From Pseudomonas sp. HMWF032 (GTDB lineage Bacteria; Pseudomonadota; Gammaproteobacteria; Pseudomonadales; Pseudomonadaceae), in NCBI RefSeq assembly GCF_003060885.1, contig NZ_QAIG01000013.1, positions 413,774 through 477,773 on the forward strand: a stretch of 64,000 bases of DNA. The letters run 5' to 3'. The notes below the pieces were generated by a model. The model did not search any database and had not been told where the DNA came from. It saw nothing but the letters and a program-made list of their open reading frames with translations. Of the stretch, positions 38,285-46,180 are shown piece by piece; positions within the stretch are counted from its first letter, which is position 1; each line of letters starts with the position of its first letter. The position numbers and the translations under genes were made by a program.

Positions 38285-38536
38285 ATGGTGGTTAACAGGA
38301 AATGCCTGAACGTGGATGTTGCCGGCGATGCTGTGGAGCATGCTCTCAGGCTATGCAGACAGGCCAACGAGTACGCCCTTTGGATTGCCACGGGTGGTCA
38401 GAAGGGCATGTACTCGGTGGCGGGCCAGTCGATTTGTCGCCTGCTCAATCCCGGGGCAGACGAGCACGGAGTTGCATGCACGGCCCTGGACAACGGCAGC
38501 GCCCTGCGCTGCTACCGAGAGCAGGGATGGATGTAG
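38285..38536 (+). CDS. Small protein of unknown function
   Basis: 83 residues with a very good Shine-Dalgarno (GAGGAGG 5 nt before the ATG), which is the main reason to believe it. Four cysteines; no signal peptide, membrane helix or known motif. It is divergent from the AraC regulator (88 bp). Confidence 0.55.
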   Translation: MVVNRKCLNVDVAGDAVEHALRLCRQANEYALWIATGGQKGMYSVAGQSICRLLNPGADEHGVACTALDNGSALRCYREQGWM

Positions 38537-38610
38537 CCAGCCACTACGGTGTGCAAGTTATTGCGCAGCAATCTGTGGATAAGTCTGTGCATACATCGAG
38601 GAGACTCATC

Positions 38611-38742
38611 GTGGGCAGCATGTTTGATCTGCTGAGCAATTTCCTGCGCAGCCCTGCGCAACAAGTTGCTCAGCTTTTAGTGATCTGGCGCACAGTGGGT
38701 TTGAATTCGTGCTTTAAAATATTACAAGACACTGATTTATAA
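38611..38742 (+). CDS. Possible 43-residue peptide
   Basis: GTG start with GAGGAG 7 nt upstream, reading MGSMFDLLSNFLRSPAQQVA and ending at TAA 38740-38742. The first half is amphipathic. Only the ribosome site supports it; it could be chance. Confidence 0.3.
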   Translation: MGSMFDLLSNFLRSPAQQVAQLLVIWRTVGLNSCFKILQDTDL

Positions 38743-38755
38743 GGTTTTTATTTAA

Positions 38756-38772
38756 TTGGCATGCTTGTCGCT
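38756..38772 (+). promoter_or_regulatory. Predicted sigma-54 promoter of hcp
   Basis: TTGGCATGCTTGTCGCT has GG-N10-GC spacing and close matches to both the -24 (TTGGCACG) and -12 (TTGCT) elements. It lies 57 bp before the hcp ATG. RpoN control of hcp/vgrG genes is known in Vibrio and Pseudomonas; the site here is a prediction. Confidence 0.6.
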
Positions 38773-38828
38773 CTATGGGGAGTTCCCGGATCACTGCAGA
38801 TCCATGACCCAAGGCAAGGAAAGCACTC

Positions 38829-39347
38829 ATGCCAACACCCGCGTATCTGTCCCTCGAAGGCACCAAACAAGGCCTGATCACTGCCGGCACCTTCACCGAA
38901 GATTCCGTCGGTAACATCTTCCAGGAAGGTCATGAAGACCAGATCCTGGTTCAAGCCTTCAACCACCAGGTCATCATACCGCGTGATCCGCAGTCCGGTC
39001 AGCCGACTGGCCAGCGCGTGCACAAGCCGCTGATGATCACCAAAGTCTTCGACAAATCCTCGCCGCTGATCTTCAACTCCCTGACCTCCGGTGAGCGTCT
39101 GTCCAAGTGCCGTCTGGAGTGGTACCGCACTTCCTCCACCGGTACTCAAGAGCACTACTTCACCATCGAGCTGGAAGATGCCGTGATCGTTGACGTGCAG
39201 TCGCGTATGCCGAACTGCCAGGACCCGAACATGTCGCACTTCACGCACCTTGAAGACGTGTACTTCACCTACCGCAAAATCGTCTGGACTCACGAAGTGT
39301 CCGGCACTTCCGGCTCCGACGACTGGCGTACCCCGATCTCCGCCTAA
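38829..39347 (+). CDS. hcp: Type VI secretion tube protein Hcp
   Basis: 172 residues, full length (MPTPAYLSLEGTKQGLITAG; LIFNSLTSGERLSKCRLEWY; SHFTHLEDVYFTYRKIVWTH). Hcp hexamers form the inner tube of the T6SS and are secreted. AAGGAAA precedes the ATG. It heads an orphan module hcp-vgrG-adaptor-immunity-effector, with no T6SS structural genes in the window. The stop is immediately followed by a MITE-like inverted-repeat element. Confidence 0.95.
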   Translation: MPTPAYLSLEGTKQGLITAGTFTEDSVGNIFQEGHEDQILVQAFNHQVIIPRDPQSGQPTGQRVHKPLMITKVFDKSSPLIFNSLTSGERLSKCRLEWYRTSSTGTQEHYFTIELEDAVIVDVQSRMPNCQDPNMSHFTHLEDVYFTYRKIVWTHEVSGTSGSDDWRTPISA

Positions 39348-39489
39348 GAACCTATTTACGATCTCGCGAGCTAGAGATAAACGGGGACGAAAGCGGCCAA
39401 GGAAGCGGAGTTTACGATTTGTAAATGAGTATTCCGAGGCCGCTTTCAACGCCGTATAGCCGACGCGCAGCAGATCGTATGCAGGTTCT
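39347..39489. repeat. 143-bp MITE-like inverted-repeat element between hcp and vgrG
   Basis: Terminal arms AGAACCTATTTACGATCT (39347-39364) and AGATCGTATGCAGGTTCT (39472-39489) are inverted copies differing at three central positions. An inner perfect pair GAAAGCGGCC (39389-39398) / GGCCGCTTTC (39438-39447) makes a second hairpin. Its left end coincides with the hcp stop codon. It could move as a MITE, and may terminate or stabilise hcp mRNA. The remainder of the 319-bp hcp-vgrG gap (39490-39666) shows no gene. Confidence 0.7.
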
Positions 39490-39666
39490 AAGCATTGGCT
39501 GAGTTCACGCATTACCGCTTCGGCCAGGCTTGTCCTGGCCGCTGCGTTTCCAGTGAGACCTGCGTCGCCAAACGCTGACAGGCATCGCGCAAAATCGCGA
39601 ACAGGCAAGCCTGTTTTAGAAATGCGCAGTGGTTTGATTCATGGAACGAAACGAGAGGAACAACGA

Positions 39667-41730
39667 ATGTTCGCCGCCGCCAACCGGACTCATTTCAGCC
39701 TGACGATCGAAGGTGTAAGCCACGACCTGCAGGTGCTCGAATTCAACGGTCGCGAGGCGATCAGTCAGCCCTTCGCGTTCGAACTGGAACTGGTCAGCGA
39801 ACGTCCTGACCTGGATCTGGAAAGCCTGCTGCATCAGGCCGCCTTTCTCGCCTTCAACCAAACCGGCCATGGCATTCACGGGCAGATCTACCGCGTCGCC
39901 CAGGGCGAATCCTGCAAGCGCCTGACCCGCTACCACGTGACCCTGCGCCCGCAGTTGGCGTACCTGGCGCACCGCACCAACCAACGTATCTTCCAGCACC
40001 TGACGGTGGAGAAGATCATCAGCCAAGTGCTGCAAGAGCACGGCATTCAGGCCAACGCCTACCAATTCCAACTCGGCTCGATCTACCCCGAGCGCGAGTA
40101 CTGCGTGCAGTACGACGAATCCGACCTGCACTTTGTCCAGCGCCTGTGCGAGGAGGAGGGTATTCACTACCACTTCCAGCACAGCGAGCAAGGCCATGCA
40201 GTGGTCTTCGGCGACGACCAGACGCCGTTCCCCAAACTCGCGCCTACCGCCTATCAGCAGGACAGCGGCTTGGTCGCTGACAAACCAGTCATCAAGCGCT
40301 TCGGCGTGCGCGTGGAAACACGTTCGAGCCGGGTGACCCGCCGCGATTACGACTTCGAAAAACCCAAGCTGCTGATGGAAGCGGACGCCAAGAGCGCGTT
40401 CAAACCCGACCTCGAGGATTACGACTACCCCGGCCGTTTTGTCGACCGTGAGCGCGGCAAACACCTTAGCCAGCGCATCCTCGAACGCCACCGCCACGAC
40501 TTCGAACGGGCGCAAGGCGACGGCGATCAGCCGCTGCTGGTCAGCGGTCACTTCCTGGCGCTGACCGAGCACCCGCGCGCCAGCTGGAACGACCTCTGGC
40601 TGCTCACCGAAATCCACCACGAGGGCAAGCAGCCGCAGGTGCTGGAAGAGTCGGTGACCAGCCACACCGAGGCCGGCGATGGTTTCCAGCAGGGCTACCG
40701 CAACCGTTTTACCGCCACGCCCTGGACCGTGTTGTATCGGCCGCCGCTCAACCACCCAAAACCGCGCATCCTCGGCAGCCAAAGCGCGGTGGTTACCGGC
40801 CCGCCCGGTGAAGAGATTCACTGCGACGAGTACGGCCGGATCAAGGTGCAATTCTTTTGGGACCGCGAAGGCCAGGCCGACGACAAAACCAGCTGCTGGC
40901 TGCGCGTGAGCTCAAGCTGGGCCGGTGACCGTTACGGCGGCATCGCCATCCCGCGGGTGGGCATGGAGGTGCTGGTCACCTTCCTCGAAGGCGATCCCGA
41001 TCAACCGCTGGTCACCGGCTGCCTGTACCACGCCGAACACGTGGTGCCCTACGTCTTGCCGGCGAACAAGACCCGCAGCCTGTTCAAGACCCTCAGCAGC
41101 CCCGGCGGTGGTGGCTATAACGAGCTGCGTATCGAAGACAAAAAGGGCGCTGAACAGATCTACATCCACGCCGAGCGCGACTGGGATGAAAACATCGAGC
41201 ATGACCAGAAAATCCGCATCGGCAACGAACGGCACGACACCGTCGAAGCCAACAGCTACAGCGAATTCAAAGCCGAAGAACACCGCACCACCCACGCCGA
41301 CCGTAAAAGCGAGATCAAAGCTAACGACCACCTCACCGTCGGCAACAACCAGCACATTAAAATCGGCACCGGCCAATTTATTAACGCAGGCCAAGAGATC
41401 CACCTGTCCAGCGGCCAGAAAGTTGTACTCGAAGCCGGCAGCGAACTGACCTTCAAAGCCGCCGGCAGCTTTATCAAGCTGGATGCCAGCGGCATCACCC
41501 TGGTCGGCCCGATTATCAAATTCAACTCCGGCGGTGCGCCGGGGAGTGGTTCGGGAGCTGCGCCGATGTTGCCGGGCAAGGTGAAACCGGCGGATGCGGA
41601 TAAAGCGGGCAATTTACTGGAGCGGGCTGAAGCCGGGCTGAGGCTCGCGCCACCACAAGGCATATGCCTAGAGTGCTTACGCAAGGCCATGCGTGAAGGC
41701 AGTGCGACCCTAGCAGGAGCATCGGTATGA
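39667..41730 (+). CDS. vgrG: Type VI secretion spike protein VgrG
   Basis: 687 residues from the ATG at 39667 (GAGG 8 nt upstream; upstream codons lie beyond the repeat and are unlikely). gp27/gp5-like core (RTHFSLTIEGVSHDLQVLEF; YRVAQGESCKRLTRYHVTLR; YDESDLHFVQRLCEEEGIHY), then the beta-helix with HAERDWDENIEHDQKIRIGN repeats. A C-terminal extension of about 70 residues after IIKFNSGG ends with CLECLRKAMREG and may bind the adaptor or effector. Its stop overlaps the next start (ATGA). Confidence 0.94.
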   Translation: MFAAANRTHFSLTIEGVSHDLQVLEFNGREAISQPFAFELELVSERPDLDLESLLHQAAFLAFNQTGHGIHGQIYRVAQGESCKRLTRYHVTLRPQLAYLAHRTNQRIFQHLTVEKIISQVLQEHGIQANAYQFQLGSIYPEREYCVQYDESDLHFVQRLCEEEGIHYHFQHSEQGHAVVFGDDQTPFPKLAPTAYQQDSGLVADKPVIKRFGVRVETRSSRVTRRDYDFEKPKLLMEADAKSAFKPDLEDYDYPGRFVDRERGKHLSQRILERHRHDFERAQGDGDQPLLVSGHFLALTEHPRASWNDLWLLTEIHHEGKQPQVLEESVTSHTEAGDGFQQGYRNRFTATPWTVLYRPPLNHPKPRILGSQSAVVTGPPGEEIHCDEYGRIKVQFFWDREGQADDKTSCWLRVSSSWAGDRYGGIAIPRVGMEVLVTFLEGDPDQPLVTGCLYHAEHVVPYVLPANKTRSLFKTLSSPGGGGYNELRIEDKKGAEQIYIHAERDWDENIEHDQKIRIGNERHDTVEANSYSEFKAEEHRTTHADRKSEIKANDHLTVGNNQHIKIGTGQFINAGQEIHLSSGQKVVLEAGSELTFKAAGSFIKLDASGITLVGPIIKFNSGGAPGSGSGAAPMLPGKVKPADADKAGNLLERAEAGLRLAPPQGICLECLRKAMREGSATLAGASV

Positions 41731-42575
41731 CGGAGCAAGACGCCGCGCGCATCGACTGGGAAGCCGCAGTGGCGACCGAGCAGACGCTGGTCATGGTGGT
41801 AGAGCTTGGGCTGCTGGCTGAGGAATCTCGCCTTGGTCTTTTCTCCACACAGGCGGTCTGGCCACTGCTGCGGCAGCCGGGTGTCACCCATTTAAGCAAT
41901 GAAGGCCCAGCGCTTATCGAGCTGAGTGGCCAGCCGTATGCCACCTATAGCCAGCTTCACGAGCAGCTCACTCGCAGCGCGCAGCATGGTTGGCTAAGCA
42001 GTCGGCTGGGCATAGTTGAACTGCAACAACACCTGGGCGATGCCCTGGCTTGCCGCAACATTGATGGTGAAACACTGCTGATCCGCAGTTATGCGCACAA
42101 CGTAGCGCCCGTTCTGCATCAACGGCAGGAGCAGCCTTGGCACGCATGGCTGTTCGGCCCCATCACGCAGTGGTGGCTGCCAGTCGGCCAAGGCTGGCAC
42201 GCCCTAACAGGATTGGCGCAACGCAACGTGCCGCCCTATCACCCGATTGAACTTGACCAGGCGCTTGTGGAGGCATTGGGCGTTGATCCTCACGCGCAGG
42301 CACTGGTTGAAGAGCTACAGGCCGGTGCACCTGAGGTTTTCGCCGATGAGTGTTACGGTGCGCGCCTGAACCGTGCCAGTGAGGCATTGTCACAGGCGCG
42401 GGAGGCCGGCCTGACACGCCAGCCGGACCACTATTTTTATGCGCTGTATAGCTTGCTCGGCGGCCAAGCCATCCGCGACAACCCGAACTGGCCCGACATA
42501 CTGCGCCGCGTAGAACAAAACGGAGAGGCACTGGCTCAGGTGCAAGCGGAACTGGACGAGGACAACCAAGGATGA
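41727..42575 (+). CDS. DUF4123 T6SS effector adaptor (Tap/TEC)
   Basis: 282 residues; the N-terminal half fits DUF4123 (LVMVVELGLLAEESRLGLFS; HAWLFGPITQWWLPVGQGWH). Such proteins load a cognate effector onto the VgrG encoded beside them. ATGA overlaps at both ends tie it to vgrG and to the following remnant open frame. Confidence 0.85.
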   Translation: MTEQDAARIDWEAAVATEQTLVMVVELGLLAEESRLGLFSTQAVWPLLRQPGVTHLSNEGPALIELSGQPYATYSQLHEQLTRSAQHGWLSSRLGIVELQQHLGDALACRNIDGETLLIRSYAHNVAPVLHQRQEQPWHAWLFGPITQWWLPVGQGWHALTGLAQRNVPPYHPIELDQALVEALGVDPHAQALVEELQAGAPEVFADECYGARLNRASEALSQAREAGLTRQPDHYFYALYSLLGGQAIRDNPNWPDILRRVEQNGEALAQVQAELDEDNQG

Positions 42576-42625
42576 ACGGGCGAACGCACAAGGGCCTCAA
42601 GGACGCACCGCAATGCGAGGCTTAA
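42572..42625 (+). pseudogene. Collapsed remnant of a fourth DUF3304 gene
   Basis: A 17-codon frame begins at an ATG that overlaps the DUF4123 stop (ATGA, like all junctions in this operon) and reads MNGRT then HKGLKDAPQ. The latter is the C-terminal end of the DUF3304 protein at 42613 (YKGLKDAPD). The expected TGA after the Gln codon has become TGC, so the frame runs on to TAA. It looks like the two ends of a deleted tandem copy joined together. Confidence 0.65.
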
Positions 42626-43116
42626 CCATGAACCGACTCCACGCGTGGCGTAACCGCTGGCAAGGGCTGCCGGGGTTCGTCAAATCGCTGCTTAGCCTGG
42701 CCTCTGTTGGCTTGCTGGTGCTGGGCTACGTGGCCTGGGCCTATACGCAAATGCCTGGGGCCATGCTTTATGTGCATAACCATACGGATCGGCCTATATC
42801 CGGTTATGCCGTAAACGAAGCGTGGGGTGGAAATGCCTTCGCCTATGGTGGTGGGAAGGTTACTTGCTGCTCGCGCATAGAGGGCGATGTACTGACGGTG
42901 GAATGGATAAAGGGGCGTACCGGCGAACAAGTCCGCCAAGGTGTGCAGAAAGAGACCGTCACGCTGGAGGTGCCCAACCCCCCGCGCACTCGCCAAGACA
43001 AATACCTGCATGTGCATTTCTTTCCGGGTGATCAGGTGCGTTTGTTTTGGAGCCCGACACCGGGCAGCCCCTATAAGGGACTCAAGGACGCACCGGATCA
43101 AGAGGTTCAGCAGTGA
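42613..43116 (+). CDS. DUF3304 membrane-anchored protein, probable T6SS immunity (copy A)
   Basis: 167 residues, or 162 from the internal ATG at 42628, which has the better GAGG site. A single helix (about 20-45) should anchor it in the inner membrane with the rest periplasmic, where a lipase effector would act. The domain contains VTCCSRIEGDVLTVEW and a conserved end KYLHVHFFPGDQVRLFWSP. Positions 42721-42965 are identical to the next gene. Immunity is inferred from the position between adaptor and effector. Confidence 0.78.
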   Translation: MRGLTMNRLHAWRNRWQGLPGFVKSLLSLASVGLLVLGYVAWAYTQMPGAMLYVHNHTDRPISGYAVNEAWGGNAFAYGGGKVTCCSRIEGDVLTVEWIKGRTGEQVRQGVQKETVTLEVPNPPRTRQDKYLHVHFFPGDQVRLFWSPTPGSPYKGLKDAPDQEVQQ

Positions 43117-43586
43117 AGCACGTCAACGTATTACTTAAACGCTGGGAATCGCTACCAGCGGTCGTTAAATCCCTGTTTAGCCTGGCCTCTGTCGGTTTGC
43201 TGGTACTGGGCTACGTGGCCTGGGCCTATACGCAAATGCCTGGGGCCATGCTTTATGTGCATAACCATACGGATCGGCCTATATCCGGTTATGCCGTAAA
43301 CGAAGCGTGGGGTGGAAATGCCTTCGCCTATGGTGGTGGGAAGGTTACTTGCTGCTCGCGCATAGAGGGCGATGTACTGACGGTGGAATGGATAAAGGGG
43401 CGTACCGGCGAACAAGTCCGCCAAGGTGTGCAGAAAGAGACCGTCACGCTAGAGGTTCCCAACCCCCCGCGCACTCGGCAAGACAAGTACCTGCATGTGC
43501 ATTTCTTCCCGGGTGATCAGGTGCGCTTGTTTTGGAGTCCGAATCTGGACAGCCGTTATGAAAACCTCAAGGAAGCAGCGCAATGA
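43113..43586 (+). CDS. DUF3304 membrane-anchored protein, probable T6SS immunity (copy B)
   Basis: 157 residues starting with GTG that overlaps the stop of copy A (GTGA). The body is nearly identical to copy A, with 245 bp of perfect DNA identity (43206-43450), but the first about 20 residues (KHVNVLLKRWESLPAVVKSL) are distinct. Recent duplication or gene conversion is the likely cause. Confidence 0.78.
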   Translation: MKHVNVLLKRWESLPAVVKSLFSLASVGLLVLGYVAWAYTQMPGAMLYVHNHTDRPISGYAVNEAWGGNAFAYGGGKVTCCSRIEGDVLTVEWIKGRTGEQVRQGVQKETVTLEVPNPPRTRQDKYLHVHFFPGDQVRLFWSPNLDSRYENLKEAAQ

Positions 43587-44086
43587 GAGGCTTAATCATG
43601 AATCGACTCCACGCGTGGCGTAATCATTGGCAAGGGCTGCCGGGGTTCGTCAAATCGCTGCTTAGCCTGGCCTCTGTTGGCTTACTGGTACTGGCCTACG
43701 TGACCTGGGCCTATACGCAAATGCCGGGGGCCGGCCTTTCTGTGCATAACCATACGGATCGCCCCATTTTTAGTTATTTCGTTAATGAAAACTGGGGAGG
43801 GAACGTAGCCGTAAATGGTGGAGGTTTCACATGTTGCTGGCGCATTGAAGGCGATGTGCTGACGGTAGAGTGGCTTAAAAGCACGACTCAACCGCAGTAC
43901 GAAGCGGGTATGCGTGAAGAAACCCTATCGCGGCAAGTGCCCAACCCCCCGCGCACCCGGCAAGACAAGTACCTGCATGTGCATTTCTTTCCGGGAGATC
44001 AGGTGCGCTTGTTTTGGAGCCCGAATCTGGATAGCCCTTTTGAGAATCTCAAAGAAGCTCCAGACAGCAAGGAACAAACACAATGA
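43583..44086 (+). CDS. DUF3304 membrane-anchored protein, probable T6SS immunity (copy C)
   Basis: 167 residues; ATGA overlap with copy B and with the effector gene. The N-terminus and C-terminus match copy A, while the central region (PIFSYFVNENWGGNVAVNGG; WLKSTTQPQYEAGMREE) has diverged. Being adjacent to the effector, it is the best candidate for the cognate immunity protein; A and B may guard against variants. Confidence 0.78.
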   Translation: MRGLIMNRLHAWRNHWQGLPGFVKSLLSLASVGLLVLAYVTWAYTQMPGAGLSVHNHTDRPIFSYFVNENWGGNVAVNGGGFTCCWRIEGDVLTVEWLKSTTQPQYEAGMREETLSRQVPNPPRTRQDKYLHVHFFPGDQVRLFWSPNLDSPFENLKEAPDSKEQTQ

Positions 44087-45885
44087 GTTCTCGAATCACC
44101 GAAAAAGCCGCAGGTATGGCCGCTCGCTGTCGTCCTTCTTCGGCAAATTCGCACATACAGATTTGTTCACACACGCTGAAAATTGGGTTCTTCTTCGACG
44201 GGTTCGGCCGCCATCTTTTAAAAGACTTGCAGACAGGCCGAGTTAGCAATGTTGGCAAGCTCTATACAGCCCACCCTGATATAGAAAGGTCTGATCCGCT
44301 GTGCTCTTATCGTCGAGCTTATATTCCCGGCCTTGGCGAAGACTTTTCCGCAGACCTGAATGTAACGGCCAACAGCGCCCTTACCAGCTTTGGCACATCG
44401 GCCACTGAGGTCCCAGCCGATCAGGTCAAAGAGCAGGCCATTGAGTCCGCCAAGGATGCCTTCGACCCTAAACGCAATTGGTGGGAGCGCATTATCCGCA
44501 ACCTGAAAAGCTTGCTGCATAACCCGCTTAAGCTTGCTGGCCTGCTCAAAGGCGCGGCAATCGATGCCAGCCTAGAGGTCCTGGCCCCGGTGCGCGACAG
44601 CCGTTTTGCGGCCGAGTTGCTGAAAACTGGCGCGGACACCCGGATACAGGGAGCGGTAGATTTTCTTAACGAAGCAATCCGTAAAGTCGAGGCGCAACGC
44701 GACCAACCGCCGCTCAAGCATATCGAGTTAACCGTGTATGGCTTTGACTACGGGGCCACCTTGGCTCGGGCTTTTCTGCACGAATTACTCAGCCGTGAGC
44801 CGCAAGCCAAAGAGGGGCCATACCGTTACCAGGGCAAGGCGCTGAATATTCTGTTTGCCGGGTTGTTTGATGGTGTGGATCGCAGTCATGTTGATTTCCC
44901 CCTGCCGCTGCCCCTGCGAACCGTGCTTGACGACGGCGGCCCGCTGCCCGTGCGTGTGCAGCAGGCATTGCACTTGGTGGCAGGCCATGAACGGCGCTTT
45001 TACCGACGCGCACGTTTGCTGGGCAATAGCCGTACACAGTGGCGCGAAAAGTGGGTGCCCGGTGTCAGTGAAGATGTCGGCGGCAGCCTGCTGCCAGGCG
45101 AGCAGAAGCCCAGTGCAGAGCTGGCGTTGGTGAGTTTGCATGAGATGTACCATGCCGCTCGCCGCGCCGGTGCGCCGTTTCCTTCACTTGAAGAGCTGCC
45201 ATTGACGGATCGGAAAACGGCCGAGCTCTTTATCTTTAACGACCACATCGATAACGTCAGCGCCAAAGGGCTGAGCCGGCATTATGAGCGCGAGGCGCAG
45301 GCCAGTCTGGCGCAAGTTCGGGCCTTTAAGCCTGTTTATGCCAATGCCCCAATGCGCCGCGAGCAACAGCTGTTTGCCGCTCACATGCGGGTTTATCTGC
45401 GTTGGCTGGCTGCGCTTTGGAGGCCTTACCAGGCCCGCTTGCGCCAGCTTAATGAAGAGGAAGACCGGCTGCGCGCCGGCGCACTGGGCAGTATGAGCGG
45501 CATGCTGGGCATCTCGCGCGAAAGCGCCGCGCAACGCCAAGCGCGCGAAACGCGCTTGCAGGCCATTAGCCAGGAAAGAACCCAACTGCGCACCGATTTG
45601 GGTTGGCTGGAAGCGGTCCACGATGAAGCCACAAGCATGCGCGCCGCCCTGGACAACCCGGTGCGCGGCTGGCGTGCCGCCGGTACACGCGATCAAGCAG
45701 ATTTGTGGGAGGTATTACTCTCAGCATGGTTTGAAGAACCATCGAGAACCATCAGCGAGCCCATGCATCGATTATTTGGCCACTTCGTCCACGACCGCCT
45801 CGCAGTGAGTGTGGCGCAGCGCTCAGTTAAGCAGCTGAGTGGACAAGAGTTCTTCGATATTCGAGGGTTTGATTTGCCCAGTTAG
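44083..45885 (+). CDS. DUF2235 (Tle1-like) T6SS effector with altered active site
   Basis: 600 residues, with family landmarks in order: FFFDGFG (36-42), YGFDYGATLAR (219-229), LFAGLFDGV (257-265), LHLVAGHERR (296-305) and VPGVSEDVGG (325-334). Tle1-type phospholipases have G-x-S-x-G and PG-x-H-x-DVGG; here Asp222 stands in place of the serine and Ser329 in place of the histidine, while Asp263 is kept. The helical C-terminal half is unassigned. It lies last in the module, ATGA-coupled to copy C. Whether it is an enzyme is open. Confidence 0.75.
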   Translation: MSSRITEKAAGMAARCRPSSANSHIQICSHTLKIGFFFDGFGRHLLKDLQTGRVSNVGKLYTAHPDIERSDPLCSYRRAYIPGLGEDFSADLNVTANSALTSFGTSATEVPADQVKEQAIESAKDAFDPKRNWWERIIRNLKSLLHNPLKLAGLLKGAAIDASLEVLAPVRDSRFAAELLKTGADTRIQGAVDFLNEAIRKVEAQRDQPPLKHIELTVYGFDYGATLARAFLHELLSREPQAKEGPYRYQGKALNILFAGLFDGVDRSHVDFPLPLPLRTVLDDGGPLPVRVQQALHLVAGHERRFYRRARLLGNSRTQWREKWVPGVSEDVGGSLLPGEQKPSAELALVSLHEMYHAARRAGAPFPSLEELPLTDRKTAELFIFNDHIDNVSAKGLSRHYEREAQASLAQVRAFKPVYANAPMRREQQLFAAHMRVYLRWLAALWRPYQARLRQLNEEEDRLRAGALGSMSGMLGISRESAAQRQARETRLQAISQERTQLRTDLGWLEAVHDEATSMRAALDNPVRGWRAAGTRDQADLWEVLLSAWFEEPSRTISEPMHRLFGHFVHDRLAVSVAQRSVKQLSGQEFFDIRGFDLPS

Positions 45886-45890
45886 GCACG

Positions 45891-46178
45891 CTTTACCTGG
45901 CTTGGTATTACTTCAAGGACAGTGAGTTGCTCTAACTGACGAGATGCTCCACTTCAAAGGCGAAGAAGTGTGGGGTGGCCTATTCGGTTTTGGCAGCCTG
46001 CGTAAACCGGTGGAGTGGACCGGCAAAGACTTTGACCTCCATGCCGGCACCCGTGTCAGCACGGAGTCCGGCGTCGCCACCTACAGGCGCGTTTATCACC
46101 AGGACCGGGAATGCCGCGACCGCAATAAAATCAGCGGCAAACTAAGCTACTCCCCCCTGGAAGGCCTTACCCTAACGG
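45891..46178 (+). pseudogene. Frameshifted 3' gene fragment downstream of the T6SS effector
   Basis: Two frames join into one protein-like sequence: LYLAWYYFKDSELL ends in TAA at 45933-45935, and a shift of one frame continues TDEMLHFKGEEVWGGLFG, then KPVEWTGKDFDLHAGTRVS, up to KISGKLSYSP. No start codon or upstream part is present. Similarity is lost where the next gene (46181, minus strand) ends. I do not recognise the family. It fills the 295-bp gap after the effector and marks a rearrangement point. Confidence 0.5.
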
Positions 46179-46180
46179 GA

